From contig JAKSXM010000007.1 in the NCBI GenBank assembly GCA_022575985.1, forward strand, positions 70,741,001-70,805,000: 64,000 nt of DNA, in the 5' to 3' direction. The notes under the pieces are model-generated. The model had not been told where the DNA came from. It worked only from the letters and a program-made list of their open reading frames with translations, and searched no databases. Source of the stretch: Anagrus nilaparvatae. Taxonomy: Eukaryota > Arthropoda > Insecta > Hymenoptera > Mymaridae. Shown here piece after piece: positions 26,809 to 39,300 of this stretch. A program made the position numbers and the translations under genes. The stretch's first letter is position 1. The number at the start of each line of letters is the position of its first letter.

Positions 26809-26977
26809 GTATCACTTTTAAAATAATTGCTCATATATGTTTTTAGAAGAATTAAAACATAAATTTTTAGTTCTATTGTAATTGAATTAAAAAATATATC
26901 GGTAATTCCTCAACTATTTATTCAGCGATATGCTATATTATAAATATGTATTAACATTAATAAAATGTAGATGTCTC

Positions 26978-27012
26978 TATTCTCGTAAAAGAATTATATT
27001 TCAAATATTATA
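26978..27012 (-). repeat. TATA-27-CGAG motif, copy 10
   Basis: On the minus strand TATAAT begins at 27012 and CGAG at 26985, a spacing of 27. The block is TTCTTTTACGAGAATAGAGA, followed by CATCTACATTTTATTAATG, paralogous to copy 9. Confidence 0.55.
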
Positions 27013-27049
27013 AAAGTTATTCAGCTAAATTTAATAGATGTCTGATTTT

Positions 27050-29500
27050 AGAAATGTAAAACTGAAATATATAATAATTATGCAACTTATGAATTATGAT
27101 TTTTAATTACTTGGTAAGTGCTTGCTTACAAATCTTAATAATGCTGTTAGATATATTTGAAACTTCTGAAATTTATTTATTGTCATTACCAAATTCGTAA
27201 ATCCTGTAATTAAGTTTCAAGGTATACAAAAATTTATAAAAAAAATTAAAAATCTCAGGTTTGATACTGTTTTTGTATTTCTATGGGTGTAATTATTCAT
27301 TAAAAGAAAAGTATTACATCTTTTGTCAATCCTACAAATCGTTTAAATTACTGTGTCCGCATATGCCCCCCATCTGACATTAAATTTTACATTTTTCGCA
27401 AAATTAAATATAAACCTTAAAAAAATCTTGCATATATTTAGAATAACTCATGAATTATTACGCAATAAGAAAAGAAATCACTTATGAAACCAATATTTTT
27501 TCTCCATAAATAATAATTTAGTACGTCATTTTTTAAAATCACACGAAATATCAATTCACGCCTTACAATAAAAAAACTAATAAATCGAATCTTAGATGTC
27601 TAAAAATACAAAAAAAAATTTATTCTCAAAAAAAAAGAGCAGGAAAAAATAAATAAAAAAAAAAAAACATTACCAAAAATATGAAAAAAAATTGACCTTT
27701 TTTTTTATTCCTAATATATCTTCTTCTTTTTGGCATTTAACTCTCATCTATAAATTATTGACAAAGTAAAAAAGGAATTTTTTTTAAGGGTAGTTTCTCT
27801 ACATTTTTATTGTATAAAATTTTTTTGGTTTCTTATAAAAAAAAAAAGTGTATGAATGAAATTTATATAAACTACTTTTTTCATTATTTATAAGTGACTT
27901 TTTTTTATAGTCCAAAAAGAGAGTATATAAAAATTAATGCATTTTGTTAGCATGCATGATACTATGCACACAAATACATGACCAGAAAAAGGAGCAAATA
28001 ATAATAAAGTGTGGGAGAAAAAAAAATTATTTCATTCCCATACAAAAAAAGGTATTATAAGATGCTCTCGTACTTCAAAAAATCTCTCTCATGATCGATA
28101 AATAGCATAAAAAATTTTTTTTTCATCAATAGATGCTTCTATTTTTCTCATAAGTATTTAGTCTAAAAATGGACTTGATTTATTGGTATTTTAGTGCATA
28201 TTTACAGAATAAACATAACCTTAAAAAAAAAGTATGACAATTGATGCAATTTTAGCGAATAATAAGAAAAGCGTGTAATAAAATCAAGTGCAAGTTTTGT
28301 ATAAAAATGCAACAGGTGCTTTTTCAAATACTATCGAATGAATGAAATTTATAAATATACTGCATTTATAGCAGGTGAATTCCTTTTTATGTAAGGAAGA
28401 AAAGACATGGAAAATAGATGGGACGTTATATAAATGCAACATATATAGTTTATTCTATACTTATAGGTTATATATATTTCAATGTAAATTATTCAATGAA
28501 TTAACTTATACAATTTATTTATATTATAGAGTAGTGTATTTTGTGCAACAAGTGCATATAATTTAGATTTTAGTACTCCAAAGAAATATATTTAGTACTA
28601 AATTTCAACGTATAGGAATTTTTATGTTTTTTCAAAAGAGTTTCATAAAAGCTCTAAAACCCATTATTATGCAAAACAGGTTGCTAAGCTTGAAATTTTA
28701 AGCAGCTACTTGAAATTTCAATCGAAGCATGAAGTTTTCAAAAAAATTTTCATAAGTTTCTACCAGTTGGGTCGAAATTTTTGTTTTTTAAAAAGGTTAA
28801 ATGATTTTGTTTTATTATATTGAATTAGTTAAAATTAAATAATAAAATATATTCCAGGCTTTTTTCTGCATATTTCGTGAACAGCTAGCTTTGTTCTTAC
28901 AGAGAATTTCTAAAATTTAATGTCAGAATCAATTTAAATTTTAAAATATATATATTATTGAAGTATCTAATTTAGGTTTACAGGAAAATAGAGATATTAA
29001 GAGAGATTTTAATTAAATTTTTAAATTGTTAGTTATTGCAGAAAATAATAAACATTAATTTACAGATATTTCAACTTAGAATTGATACGTAGAGCTTTCA
29101 AAGCAGATGATATAAGTTATTCGATAGTTATTTCAAGTTTTATGATTTTGATATTGATCTTTAATTGTAATATTTTGGTCTTTTAAAATAGTATTTGTTA
29201 CACGAACATCAAAATAGACTATTGAGACTGAAGATTGTAATTTAAAAAAATAAATAAAATGAAAAACAAACCAGTAACTGATACTGATTTTATTTACGGG
29301 CAAATTAAATAAAATAATAGAATAAAATATTTAAACAATCAAAAGAGGGAACCACTCATATAAAATACTGCTTTTACAGAATAATAGAAGAATATTACGT
29401 GAATCAAAATTTGTAATTTATTATTTTGTATTCTAATTTATTATTTTTTATTCTTATTAATAACATATATAGAAATAAATTTGGAACTTATAAACAGTAC
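27050..29500. other. AT-rich stretch, no recognisable gene
   Basis: Only A/T-rich low-complexity sequence is visible, with no TIR pair or coding signal. The small frame at 28375-28566 is Tyr/Ile-rich and has no recognisable features. Confidence 0.5.
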
Positions 29501-29516
29501 TTAGTATTCTTATATA

Positions 29517-29551
29517 TATACTCTATGAAACGCATTTCATTTGCGAGAAAA
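29517..29551 (+). repeat. TATA-27-CGAG motif, copy 11
   Basis: TATAC begins at 29517 and CGAG at 29544, a spacing of 27. The block is CGCATTTCATTTGCGAGAAA. Downstream ATGTACCA and CTAGATTTTAAAATATA match copy 12. Confidence 0.65.
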
Positions 29552-30299
29552 TGCAATGTACCAACTAGATTTTAAAATATAAGCTTTTTTAATTTTGAGC
29601 TAACAACTAAAAAATTATTGTACTTAAAATCAATAAAATTGCTATAGAATTATATAAGCTTCAAGGTAACAAAGATTTATGAATCTTGGGATACAAAAAA
29701 ATTATAATTCAAACAAGAAAGTCTTAATTTATGAAAAATTGAATTTAATGTAACCGAATTAATCAAATTTAATATAAGAAAAGATTTTACCGAGATTTTA
29801 CTAAAGATTATATAAAGATGAAAGGAAAAAACAATTTTTTTAATATTAATTAGCAAAATAAAAATTACATTACAATTTAGATTAGATGTCTCTCGATGTT
29901 TATTCAGAGAAATTTTCAAAGCAGATAATGTACAAGTTTGATAATTTTAACTGAAGCCTTATTGTGACTTTCATTTTGAGGCAGAATTTTACTTTTTTGG
30001 TGTTCGGAGATTTTGTTTAAAAATAATGGACATATAAATAAGCATAAGTAGTAGAATAGAGACTAAATAAATCATGAGTTATGAAAATAATTATTACATA
30101 CCTAGCACATATAATATGGATCGGATAAAATGATTATTTAAATGGTATATTATTATATTTAATTAACATGTTATAACAATTGTATATTTAAAGCATTGAT
30201 TCCGATTTTACTCATAAAAAAAAAAAAATTTCTTTATTAGCCAATATGATCCACATTAGATTGCAAATATTAATTTGGTAAGCTAGTACAGTGATAGAA

Positions 30300-30530
30300 A
30301 CAACTGGGCGCCAATCAAAACTCAGAACTGTTGTTTAGCATTATCGGTACCTTTTAGATCAATTTTTTTAAAGAATAATGAATATTAAGAAAAAACTGAA
30401 TCTTTTAATATTATTTTAAAAAAAATTAGGTGTATTTTATATTGATAACTTCTTTCTATAATTTGAATTTTTACGTGGTGCTGAATGCTGATTCTGCTAA
30501 ACAGCAGCTCGGAGTTTTGATTGGCGGTCA
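30300..30530. mobile_element. Short inverted-repeat element (MITE), CCAATCAAAACTC family
   Basis: Left block GCGCCAATCAAAACTC…CTG.TGTTTAGCA (30308-30340) is inverted at 30494-30528 (TGCTAAACAGCAGCTC then GAGTTTTGATTGGCGGTC). The outer AACAAC/GTTGT segments also pair. At about 230 bp it is non-coding. The 71-codon frame at 30430-30645 runs out of this element and is not a gene. Confidence 0.65.
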
Positions 30531-30723
30531 TACAACAAAAAACCTACAGATTATAAACCCAAAAGAGGTAGTTAACGATATGAAATATTGCTTTTATAAA
30601 TTAACAGCACAAATACGGGACCATAGATATAATCAAAATCTATAATTTCGTTAGTTATTTAGTGTATATTCGTAACATTTAATATTAAATTTAGTTTGAA
30701 ATTTTGAATTTAATACTCTTATA

Positions 30724-30758
30724 TATACTGTACAGACCGCATTTCACTTTCGAGAAAA
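30724..30758 (+). repeat. TATA-27-CGAG motif, copy 12
   Basis: TATAC begins at 30724 and CGAG at 30751, a spacing of 27. The block is CGCATTTCACTTTCGAGAAA. Confidence 0.65.
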
Positions 30759-30818
30759 TAATGTACCATCTAAATCTTGAAATATATTTTTTAGTGATTA
30801 AGGACTAAAAATAAAATA

Positions 30819-31674
30819 CACTGTAAAAATTTTTTGTGATTTTAAAAAATTTTACATAGTATAAGTTTTGTAAAATTACATAGCGCTTGTAAAATCACAA
30901 ATGTTATTGAAAAATACAATTTTTTTGTGATTTCCTATAGATTTTGTGAATTTACAAAATTTTTTGTGATTTTAAAAAAATTTGTTTTGTAAAAATACAA
31001 AGCGCTTGCAAAATCACAAATGTTATTGAAAAATAAAATTTCTTTGTGATTCCCTAAAAGATTTTGTAAACTTACAAGCCTGATACTCAAATTAAAAAAG
31101 AGATGAGAAATAAAATTTCCGCTCTTAGTTCTTTCAAAATCAAAATTTTAAAGTTAATAAAAAAAATTTATTCCTAGTATGGTTGATATATAAATATAAT
31201 ATTTTTTCCATAATTTTACTATGAAAAATGGGCTATCAATGCAATAGAACTCTTAAGTATAATACGAACCTGGACCAAAAATAAAAAATGGCTCAAATTC
31301 ACGTAAATTAACTACCGAGGCGAAAACGCATTTATTTTTCGTGATAAATGAATTTTAATTAGCAAGAGGTAATAATTTTATTTTTTTAATTTTTAAATAA
31401 TAATTAGATTGTTTTTAGTTTATAAAAATCAAATGCTTAAAAATAATATTAAAATTTACGAAAAAAAACATGATAAATCAAAAGAAGTATCAAACCCATA
31501 ATTTAAAAATATATATTGCCAACTCTTCTTTAGCATGGTGGTAAGTCGTGAAGCTGATAAGCAGCGGTCTCGGGTTCGCATACCGGTCGTGGCAAATAAA
31601 AAATATTAAAACAATTAATAAAATAAAATTTAATCATAATATATACCTACAGTATGTTTACTCAAAATCTAAAT

Positions 31675-31705
<31 letters not shown>

Positions 31706-31937
31706 TATATGTGATTAAAAATTATAGAAATTCAAAAAAAATTTTTTAAATATATTTTTAAACTGTAATTTTACAAAAATTTTGTATATTAAAATCACAC
31801 AATTACTTTTGTGAAAATACAAAATTATGTTTGTGATTTTACAAATCTGTTGTTTTGTAACTTTTACAAAACTTTTGCTCATGAAATTTATTTCCATTAC
31901 ATTTTTTGTGATTTCACAATAAAAAATTTTTACAGTG
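30819..31937. mobile_element. CACTGTAAAAA element, Tc1/mariner-type MITE with TA duplication
   Basis: Inverted termini CACTGTAAAAATTTTTT and AAAAAATTTTTACAGTG are flanked by TA on both sides. The left half contains two tandem copies of a unit of about 130 bp (30826-30955 and 30958-31080) built from TTTTGTGATTTTAAAA, AGCGCTTG.AAAATCACAA and ATTGAAAAATA. The right 200 bp carries similar TTTGTGATTT motifs in inverted form. A SINE-like insert sits inside. The paralogous unit near 29609 lacks the element and shows the empty site. Confidence 0.75.
31516..31701 (+). mobile_element. tRNA-related SINE-like insertion
   Basis: The 5' part (31516-31595) looks tRNA-derived. TTGCCAA at the start can pair with TGGCAA at the end. 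TAGCATGGTGGTAAG resembles a Pol III A box and GGGTTCGCATACC a B box, about 30 bp apart. An AT-rich body and an A-tract (about 31675-31701) follow. AAAAATATATAT flanks both sides and may be the target duplication, although such sequence is common here. The tRNA fold is imperfect, so this is a SINE head rather than a functional tRNA gene. Confidence 0.55.
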
Positions 31938-32069
31938 TAATTATTGTATGCAAAAATTCGATAAAATTACTATATAAAATAATTTTTTATGAAAAATCGT
32001 TTTATTGCAACATAGGTTTACAAATCTTAAGATATAAAAATGAAAATAATAAAAATTGAAACAAGAATA

Positions 32070-35000
32070 TCATAATTTTCTCGATAATTTTTTAAAAATT
32101 GATAAAATTAAAGTCATTTTAGAAGAAAGTTTTTACCATTAACTAGATTTTTAATGAAAGTAGAAAAGAGCCTAAATTTTTAAAGTATAAATTGATAATA
32201 AAAATAAAATCTTAAAAGTTTATTTTTAATTTATTATAAATTTTTATATACTTCAGTTATTTGGAGTTCTAAGCTAGCTGAATTTTTTATGAAAATGTCT
32301 CAACCTACAGTAATATATAAAAGGTACAGTATTAACCAGTATTAATTCTAAATCTGTTATCAGTAAGCAGATGACTATGAATGTGCTAATATGTTACAAT
32401 TATTGATATTATCTAAAATCAATGTTGTAAGCAAGGTTTAGAATTTATTTATTTTTGCCTGTGTTTGCTTCTGTATTTACCCATTCATGCATAGGATCAT
32501 ATCATTAATCTTAGGTATACACATCTGCATGTAGGTCAAATGCAAAATTCCATAGACAACTAATATTTATTATAAAAACAAAAAAATTATTGGCATTAAT
32601 GTCAGTAGATGTAACATGGGATTTAGATTATTGCTTCTTTTTAAATTAAGCGAACAACTGACTTAGTTGTTGCTGAAGAAGAAAATTATTTGCTTTTTTA
32701 TAATACTTGAAACAATTTGAAAATTCAAGAGTGCATAGAATGTAGCATCTGACTTTTAAATGTTTTACAAAAAAGCACGAAAAATTTATACAATTTTATG
32801 AAAAATATGTAGGGTAAAAAACAGACTCAAAACGATTCATATAGAATAAAATGATCCATAAAAAAACTTTAAGATTAAAGAAGGATTCTTCTGAAATTCG
32901 GCTTCCAAAATTATTGATCGATAAATGACAAATGACAAATCAGTTTCTATAACACTTGCAGAATCCACAAAGACTCAAATAATACATTAGATAATCTAAA
33001 TCATTGCACAATACAATAATTGATAAAACACCAAAGCAAAATGTCATAACAAAAATAAACAAAAAAAATGATATAACCCCATAAAACTACAAAGATCAAA
33101 CTTACGTTTAAACAGTTGAAACGAACAAAAAAAAAGAAGAGAAAACATTTCTTTAATACATAAAAAGCTTATTCATATAATAACATAATGCATAATCTAC
33201 GTGAAATCTTATAAAATAATAAAAGAAATTGTATAACAAGAATACCCAGTGAGTGCGTGTGTGTTATAATATTTGTTTTATAATATCTATGTCAGATTCA
33301 TTGCATACACTCGACGTATTAGTTTTTGTTTATATAAAAAAGGCTAAATTAAACAGATCTATCGTTATTTTTCTTTTTTTAAAGACCCTTTCTTCAAGAA
33401 AAAGAAATACCTTTGTTGTGTGTCGAAATTTTGCAACCCCCCTTGTATATTTTTTTTACGCAAATAATAAAAACTCTTTTATTTAATATTTTATCTTAAC
33501 TTTTGATCGTTACTTTTTTTTTATCGCAAACATCATTCAGTAAATGTTTACCCTTTTATACAATATTTATTTTTATTCAACAAATTAGACCGTTTATTCT
33601 AGTGTGTAATTTTTTTTTTTTTTTTTTTTTGATTGAACAACAATTTTAAAGTTTTTTGTTTGAGTTTAGGGCATTTAGTAAATATCGAAAATGAAGGAGT
33701 ATATTTTTTTATTATTTGGGTTTGATTAAGTTTTATTTTTCTAAAATTTTATAAAATTGAGTTTTTTAGGAAAAATTTGGTATTATAAAAATACAAGTAT
33801 CTTATACCCTCCATACAAAATTATTAGATCAATTTGGTCTTTAACTAAAATAAAAAACTCGAATTCTAACCAAAAATTAGTCCCAGAAACGTTGTGCCTA
33901 AAGGATCTACAATTCCGATTACCTTTTTAAATGCGAATATTTTGCAATCTTTTTTGGAGTTAGGCATTTCCCCCCTTACCCTCGGAAACAAAATATTTCC
34001 TCGATTTTCGTTAAATAGTTGATTTTATTGCAAAGATAAAAATATTTTAAATTTGAGCCCAATGAATCAATAAATAATTACTGCTTCTAAGAATCAATTT
34101 TGTAACTAAATTTAATACTACAAATTAGAAAGCTAATTAAAAACATTTATCTCTATTTTATTTCTGCATTATAAAAGGATTACTTTTGTGGGTCAGTAAC
34201 ACTTAAACTTCGAAATTGTTATTTTATAAAATTAAAATTTCAACAAAAAAAATGCAGTGGCACTACATTCGTTATCTAAATTTTTATCTTAAACATATAT
34301 TTTTCTAAAAAGATTATACAAATTTAAAAAAGTCAAGCAAGCCATATTTATTTAAGCTTCTGAAAAATGTTGCTAATACCCTAGTAAAAAAAAAAAAATC
34401 TTTTTTTTATTGTTTTAACTTTAATTATTAAAAACCACAACCATTATTCGAGTTAACACGATCTCAATGAACGTATTTACTATTTTAGTGAATTATATTT
34501 AAACATTAAAATATAATAAAAACTACCTCGTCATTGTTTTTTAAAATAACAATTTCAAGTGTTAAAAATACAAAAAAAAAAAGTTACTTTCTTTGTTTTT
34601 CTAAAAAAAAAAACAGTTTTAATCTTTTTTTTACAAACTTAATAATACTTTTTTTTTTATAACTTACTAATTTTTGTAATCCTTGTGGTTTTGTATTTTA
34701 ATAAATAAAAAGACTGTATAAAAATGATTCTATCTTGTTCTTTAGAAAAAAATTAAAATCTTTTTTTTTTTGTGTTAAAAAAATTATAATAAAAAAAGAA
34801 AGAAACGATTGTTTTATAAATATCAAAGCGTTAATAATTCATTCGTATGATATAAAAAAAGATGTTTGTTTTGAGAAAATATTGAGAAAATAATATCGAA
34901 TTGAAATAAAAAAAATGAATTCTTAAAAAAATTTTTTGAAATTTTAAAGTACTACTAAAAATACATTTAAAAGTACCAGAAAAGTAAATTTATTCATGCT

Positions 35001-36260
35001 GAAATTTTTTTGAAAAAGAAAAAATTTGAAACTTTGAAAAATCATTGGTGCATACATAGGCAGGGAATTAATATATAAAAGATTTCCGGAATAAAAGTTT
35101 AAGGGGTGTCTTATTTTGCTTAAAAAAGAAAATCTTTTGTTAGTAAAATTTTGTTTTTATTTAAAATACAAGAAAATCATTATTTCTTCGTGTATAAATC
35201 AATCATGTTTTTTCAACCAAAAATATACTTTTATTATTAAAAAAATTATAAACCAGAAATATAAATCCGTGTATTGAAAAAGCAGGTATCTGAAAAAAAA
35301 ATTTTTTTTTTGGTAGCAGTACAAGCATAATAATGTGATTAGTTTAATAAACGTTTGGTGGTCTTGTTGGGATATTTTTTGTAGATAAGATTTAATTACA
35401 GTTTTAATTATCTGATATAAGATTTATTTATACGCTTTCACACACTTAAATAATAAAATGAAATTCTATAGGTTTAAATATAACTCCCATTATTTTTTAT
35501 CTTTGACACTATTAAATAAAATAATATCGAATTTCAAAACATTTACTTGCTTTTTGGTTGGTAATTAACGAATTTCTGTTTAATAATTTTCTTATTACTT
35601 TTAATCATAAACGATATTTTTTTAATTTATTATTCTTTTAATATTTTTTTTTTAAGTTTTTTATTGTCATTTTTTTATTTTTAAGATAACAGGAATTTTA
35701 TATTTTAGTGAAAACTTTTTTTTAATACAATTCAATTACGAAGGTTTGGAAATTCAAGTTACCCAAAGTATTTTACAAATTTTTTCAAACATTTTGATGA
35801 TTATTTTAAATATATCACAGATTTTGAAACAGCATACTTATTAGCAACAAATTTAAAATTTATAAAATCTACAGTCTTTAAGTTAAGGGTAATAAAAATG
35901 TTTAAATTCAATAATTTTCCAGTTTCATTCAGTTCTGTCATCATTTTTATTTACCCTCCTAACTCCTTAAAATGAATATCAACAAAAAATATTAACTTCA
36001 AAATGTTTATATTTTTATAGTATGCAAAAAGTATTTATCAGCACATTCGCTGCGGTATGGGTTTATTTAACCCAGTTTAATTGATGCATGATACCAAAGG
36101 ACGAGCCAAAGGATACACACTGCAAGAGAAAACGAATCAAAATTACAAATTCAAATTACTACTTAAGTAGTAGAATTTATTATAAAATTAAATTTAAATA
36201 AATACCTATTTACAAACGAAAATAATTTTAAAAGAACTTTTTTGCAATGAATATTTCTTG
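32070..36260. other. AT-rich stretch, no recognisable gene
   Basis: Long A/T runs and no coding, TIR or RNA-gene signal that I trust. The 77-codon frame at 33253-33486 has no recognisable features. CAACTGACTTAGTTG near 32655 is a small hairpin only. Confidence 0.5.
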
Positions 36261-36266
36261 TATTTA

Positions 36267-36301
36267 TATAGGATTGAATATACATTTCTCTTTCGAGAAA
36301 A
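36267..36301 (+). repeat. TATA-27-CGAG motif, copy 13
   Basis: TATAG begins at 36267 and CGAG at 36294, a spacing of 27. The block is ACATTTCTCTTTCGAGAAAA. Confidence 0.65.
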
Positions 36302-36309
36302 AAAGGCAT

Positions 36310-39300
36310 TTTTTTGATTGTCTTTAAATTTTATTTAATTTATATTTTATTCAATCCTTAACCTAGTAAAAACTCCATATGGAGGTGTAACACGAGTTTC
36401 ACGAATTTGCAATAGGGTTGCAAAGAGTTTTTCGATTTTTTTCGGGGAAAATTTGCGAAAATTTTCAACTCCACTGAAAATCCGTGCAACTCACGTAACA
36501 ACTCTATTTGGAATTTTCAGTCAGTTGAGGGTTGGTTACTTTATTTTTTAAAGATTTTAGCTCTAAGCCTTAAAAATTCTAAGCAGTTAAGTTTTTTAAA
36601 AAAGAAATATCTTTAGCTGTGCAACTATTAAGACTTAATGGATAGCGTAAAAGGAAGTTTTACTTCAACCCATTTAAATTAATAGAAATTTCAAGTTATA
36701 TATGAATGTGGTATTTCTTAATGAAATTTCAAGTTATATAGTTTGTAAATTAAAAATGAAACGTTCGAAGCGACATCAAAAAATTAAGTGGCGAATTCGA
36801 CTGAATTTTTCGTGGAAATTTTTATTGGTTTTTAACAAGTAAAACTTTCGAATATTATTCAGAAATCGGTTTAAATTTTTTAGTAGAAAATGAAAATTTT
36901 GAAATTAAACTTACAATACTGATAAGAAATGTAGATTGATAAGAAATATAGATCATTTGTGTAGCTCGTTATACTACTAAAAATAATTTAAAAATTATTA
37001 TGATACGTAAAATATTGTTGGTATAATAGGTACAACTGGAATATACTCATTGAATACCGTTTGAAGAAATATTATAATTATTATAAATAAAATAATAATT
37101 ACATAAAAATAATGAAATAAAATCTTATAAAACTTATTAACGCTTGTCATTACCGCATCTAAAACATAATAATTTTCATTTCATTATCAATGAAATTAAA
37201 ATAAATTTATCTCTCAACACATGCAATCACATAAATTAATAAAATTTTTTATACGATAAAATCTGTAGAAGCCGTTCACGCAAATTATACATTATCAATA
37301 AAATTTGCAAATTCATGCTAAAAAAAATACTCTTTTTTATTTCATTCATTCAATTTAAAAAATTAATTATTAATTCAATTAAATTTTATAAACTTCACTT
37401 GCACTTTTTTTTATATATAATGAAATGACAACAGGTTTTGTATTGCGCATGAGATCAAACAGTAAAAATTTAATTATCCTATTGTAATTTAATTATTAAT
37501 TTCATTATCAGTTATTAAAATTTTTTTATTAAATTCAAGTATGCACTCAGGCGTGTAAAATATATTTCAATTTTTTCGAGTATATTCTAGAACTCAGTTT
37601 CGTAATAATAAATATCTTTTCATTGAATAAGTAAAAAATAAAAAATTTATTTGAATTTTCACGTTACATGTCGTGCATACTTTATTAAAAGTAAAAATTT
37701 TCTCCCTCTGTACTAAAAAAAAGAAGGAATTTATTTTCTATGCTATGTGAACGAATTGACACTTTTTAGTCAATAGCTCACGTAAAACGGAAATCGAGAG
37801 TTTTGAAACTAATATATATTATATTTTACGAGATTTATAAATATGTAGATATAAATTTTTTTTTTTTATTTATTGCACTTGAAGTATTTTGAAAAATTTT
37901 TGGGTAAATGAAAGTTTTAATGCGTGAAATTAAGAAATTAATTTGTAAGGCCTTATTACAACGGCATGAGAGAGAAAATATGTTCTGAAAAATTGTTAAA
38001 AATTTTTATACGTTAGGAAATTGCAAGGGCAATAATCCTCACTGAAAAAATATCCGCTTGTAATCATTAAAATTTTGCTTGCCTCATACGATTTCAAATA
38101 TTTCACAAACTTTACTTCTTCCATTAAAAATTTAAAAATTCACCCCTAAAAATAAAAACCTTATAAATTACTACGAAAAAAATTTTACTACAAAATTGAT
38201 TTTTACTACAAAAAGAAATTAAAATATTATTTCTATTTTTTAAAATTACTATAAAAATTATGTGTCTGAGCCATAAAAATACAAAAAAAAAACTGAATTA
38301 ATATTACCTCAGCAGACTACACCATTGATATTTAATATTTATGATACACATAATTTAAATAATATAAAATCATAATTTTATTATTGAATTGGAATAATAA
38401 AAAAAAAAAAAAAGTAAAATTGAAAAGAAGAAATTTTATAATTCAAATATCGTATAGAATTAATTGTTTTCTTATAAAAAGCATTATATATTTTGATATT
38501 TATTTATAAATAGTCATAAAAAAAACACGTTATATATAATAAAATTATGAAAATTAACGACAATTTTTTTTTTTTTGAATACAATTGTCTTTTTTATTGT
38601 GGTTTTATGATAAATTTTTTATATTCATAATTTTTTTTTTTTTTTTTTTAATACCACGCGACTTTGATTTATTAATTATATGTAAATATAGGTAAATTTA
38701 ATAATTCAAAACTTGTTTTTTTATTATTATTTAAATTTATTTATTTCAAAGGTTTTATAGTTTTTTAAAATCTGGCGAAATTAGGCGCCTTTTTGGCTAA
38801 AAGGTAAGTTCTAAGAAATTATATTAAGATCTTATTGTGGCTAATATTTGGCAGTTACTGGAAGTGGCTTTTGAAGAATTAGGAGTTTTTTTTTGTTATT
38901 TGTAAGATATAGCACCTAATTATGCTTACTGATTATGAATCAAAACAACTTTTTAAAATATAATCTTGCTGAATTGTCAAGTAATGTTAAATTTATAACG
39001 TTCAAATAAACCTTCCGGATTAATGCTATAGTTTCAAAAAAGGATTTCAAGGATATATTAGAAAAATCAAACTTCTTAGGAAAAATCAGCATGAATTTTC
39101 CTCGAAATTATAAATTATTTGGTAAAATTTACTTATTTTTTACTCACATAAACATTTTTTGATATTCAAAAATGTCCAGCTAGCTCATTCTGTAACAAAA
39201 AAGATAAAAATAATTAAATTTTGATAATAATTTAGCAGAGTATTAAGTAATTTTAATCAGCAATATAAACATCTTAAAATATATAGTTCGTGCATATATG

